DNA from: Syntrophomonadaceae bacterium
GTDB taxonomy: Bacteria; Bacillota; Dethiobacteria; DTU022
Assembly (NCBI GenBank): GCA_007127255.1
Contig: SKZS01000011.1
Coordinates: 1 to 8,966, forward strand
Direction: 5' to 3'
Length of the DNA: 8,966 nt
Made by a program: the position numbers and the translations under genes
Shown here: positions 7,286 to 8,966 of the stretch, piece after piece
Layout of the letters: every line of letters starts with the position of its first letter
Position numbering within the stretch: position 1 is the stretch's first letter
Notes under the pieces: model-generated
Database searches by the model: none
What the model was told of the DNA's origin: nothing
Seen by the model: the letters and a program-made list of their open reading frames with translations, nothing else

Positions 7286-7309
7286 CGCCAATCTTCACCT
7301 GTTTTGCAA

Positions 7310-8966
7310 TTAGAGATTACTATCATCGTCTTCTTCCAACTCTTCATTCTCTTCCCCGAGTTCTTCAACGCTGACGTCCTTTTTGGATGAACGTTTCGGC
7401 CCGGGCACGTCATTATTTTCTTCGTCTTCTTCATCTTCAAGTTCTTCAAGTTGATCAAGGGAGACTTCTTCAACTTCGTCAGGCTTCATTACCTGCGGTA
7501 TAATTGCCTCTTCCTCTTCTCCAGCTTCACTCTCGAGGTTTAACTCTTCTTCCTTATCAACAGTCTTTTTCTTGTCTTTCTTTGCTTCCGTTAAAGTCTC
7601 ATCTTCTACCTGAGGTTCTTTACGGTAGATGAAGCGATCCAGGTCATCTTCATCCGACTCCATTCCTTCGATATTAACGTCAAGGCGGCGGTAATCTGAA
7701 TCATCATCGCCCTCTTTAATTTCAACCTCTCCGGATTCTTCACTGAGCACCCGTACATCAAGACACAGGCTCTGCAATTCTTTAACCAGCACCTTAAATG
7801 ATTCGGGTACTCCCGGTTCAGGGATATTTTCACCTTTAACTATAGCTTCATAGGTCTTGACCCGCCCGACAACGTCATCTGACTTAACCGTCAGGATTTC
7901 CTGCAGGGTATAAGCTGCTCCGTATGCTTCCAGGGCCCAAACCTCCATTTCTCCGAAGCGCTGCCCGCCAAACTGGGCTTTACCACCCAGGGGCTGCTGG
8001 GTTACAAGCGAATACGGCCCCGTGGAGCGGGCATGAATTTTATCGTCAACCAGGTGAGCCAGCTTAAGCATGTAAACATAGCCCACGGTTACTTCCTCAT
8101 CAAAACGCTCCCCGGTGCGGCCATCATAAAGAATACTTTTACCGTTTAACGAAAGACCTGCTTCTTCAAAGGCGGCAAAGACATCGCTTTCTGTTGCTCC
8201 GTCAAAAACAGGTGACGCAATGCGTATGCCCAGCGCTTCGGCGGCACGGCCAAGGTGAGTTTCTAAAACCTGTCCGATATTCATGCGGGAAGGAACACCC
8301 AGGGGGTTTAAAACAATGCCGATTGGCGTGCCGTCAGGCAGGAAAGGCATATCTTCTTCGGGCAAGATCCGGGCAATGACACCCTTGTTGCCATGCCGAC
8401 CGGCCATCTTATCGCCTTCAGATATCTTTCTTTTCTGGGCAACATAAACCCGCACCAGCTGATTGACGCCGGGCGAAAGTTCGTCACCTTCGTCTCGGTT
8501 AAAAACTTTGACATCGACAACAATACCGGATTCACCGTGAGGTATTCGCAGAGATGTATCACGAACCTCGCGGGCTTTTTCGCCGAAAATAGCCCTGAGC
8601 AGACGTTCTTCAGCGGTGAGCTCTGTTTCTCCCTTGGGAGTAACTTTACCGACCAGGATATCGCCTGCTCTCACTTCTGCCCCGATACGGATTATTCCGC
8701 GCCCATCAAGATCTTTTAAAGCCTCTTCTCCAACATTGGGGATATCACGGGTAATCTCTTCAGGACCCAGCTTGGTATCCCGGGCCTCCGATTCGTACTC
8801 TTCTATATGTATCGAGGTAAAAACATCCTCTTTAACCATTCTTTCGCTAATCAAGATAGCATCTTCATAGTTATAGCCTTCCCAGGGCATAAAAGCAACA
8901 AGGATATTGCGACCCAGCGCCATCTCACCATCACTGGTACAGGAACCATCAGCGATAACTTCACCA
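7310..8966 (-). CDS. rpoB: DNA-directed RNA polymerase subunit beta, C-terminal 551 residues (5' part outside the window)
   Basis: Beta forms half of the RNA polymerase active-site cleft. The reading frame is open to the right edge, so the Met at 8923 is internal; 14 residues (GEVIADGSCTSDGE) precede it. Numbering from that Met: ALGRNILVAFMPWEGYNYED near the start, KISEGDKMAGRHGNKG (166-181) with the two active-site lysines K172 and K180, the switch and clamp-anchoring region HARSTGPYSLVTQQPLGGKA (297-316), and the C-terminal module ending near LQSLCLDVRVLS (383-394). The rifampicin-binding region lies outside the window. After residue 394 the protein continues about 143 residues as an acidic, lysine-patched, low-complexity tail, much longer than the roughly 40-residue acidic end of Bacillus subtilis beta. 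It precedes rpoC by 39 bases in the same transcript. Confidence 0.98.
   Translation of the reverse strand, partial: GEVIADGSCTSDGEMALGRNILVAFMPWEGYNYEDAILISERMVKEDVFTSIHIEEYESEARDTKLGPEEITRDIPNVGEEALKDLDGRGIIRIGAEVRAGDILVGKVTPKGETELTAEERLLRAIFGEKAREVRDTSLRIPHGESGIVVDVKVFNRDEGDELSPGVNQLVRVYVAQKRKISEGDKMAGRHGNKGVIARILPEEDMPFLPDGTPIGIVLNPLGVPSRMNIGQVLETHLGRAAEALGIRIASPVFDGATESDVFAAFEEAGLSLNGKSILYDGRTGERFDEEVTVGYVYMLKLAHLVDDKIHARSTGPYSLVTQQPLGGKAQFGGQRFGEMEVWALEAYGAAYTLQEILTVKSDDVVGRVKTYEAIVKGENIPEPGVPESFKVLVKELQSLCLDVRVLSEESGEVEIKEGDDDSDYRRLDVNIEGMESDEDDLDRFIYRKEPQVEDETLTEAKKDKKKTVDKEEELNLESEAGEEEEAIIPQVMKPDEVEEVSLDQLEELEDEEDEENNDVPGPKRSSKKDVSVEELGEENEELEEDDDSNL

Noticed and set aside
7258..7473. 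71-codon minus-strand frame spanning the rpoB end and rpoC start
   Set aside because: It is an out-of-frame reading of the low-complexity acidic-tail DNA and the start of rpoC; no family features.
1..8966. A previously undescribed system, mobile element, CRISPR array, tRNA or rRNA
   Set aside because: Nearly all bases are accounted for by the conserved rpoBC-str genes; no repeats, insertion ends or RNA gene signatures were seen.

Overview
This window is the rpoBC-str region of a bacterial chromosome, read entirely on the minus strand, so genes are transcribed from high to low coordinates. The order is rpoB (C-terminal part only), rpoC, a small L7Ae-family gene, rpsL (S12), rpsG (S7), fusA (EF-G) and tuf (first 35 codons only). 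The L7Ae-family gene between rpoC and rpsL points to a Gram-positive Bacillota, most likely a Clostridia- or Peptococcales-like anaerobe. So do the Bacillus-like start of beta' (LDVNNF), the beta' trigger loop without the large gammaproteobacterial insertion, and the strong GGAGG-type Shine-Dalgarno sites. Genus cannot be read from this window.

Layout: 8966-7310 is the catalytic C-terminal part of RNA polymerase beta, ending in an unusually long acidic tail. 7270-3566 is complete beta'. A 103-base gap (3565-3463) holds a convincing sigma-A-type promoter and a short leader whose hairpin covers the ribosome binding site of the L7Ae-family gene. 3462-2328 holds the tightly packed L7Ae-family, rpsL and rpsG genes. 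A 122-base gap (2327-2206) without a gene has nested inverted repeats. fusA (2205-127) and tuf (from 107, running off the left edge) follow 19 bases apart.

How it works together: the cluster makes the two large RNA polymerase subunits, two 30S proteins that shape decoding and head assembly, a probable kink-turn RNA-binding protein, and the two elongation GTPases. No terminator is visible between rpoC and the L7Ae-family gene, so read-through from rpoBC probably adds to transcription from the internal promoter, which could raise str-gene expression above that of rpoBC. Three genes (rpoC, the L7Ae-family gene and tuf) appear to start with TTG, which is unexpected for tuf.

I found no new multi-gene system, mobile element, CRISPR array or RNA gene. 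The region is core housekeeping DNA. The points worth a second look are the acidic beta tail, the promoter and leader before the L7Ae-family gene, the TTG start of tuf, the structured rpsG-fusA gap and some divergent stretches in EF-G.
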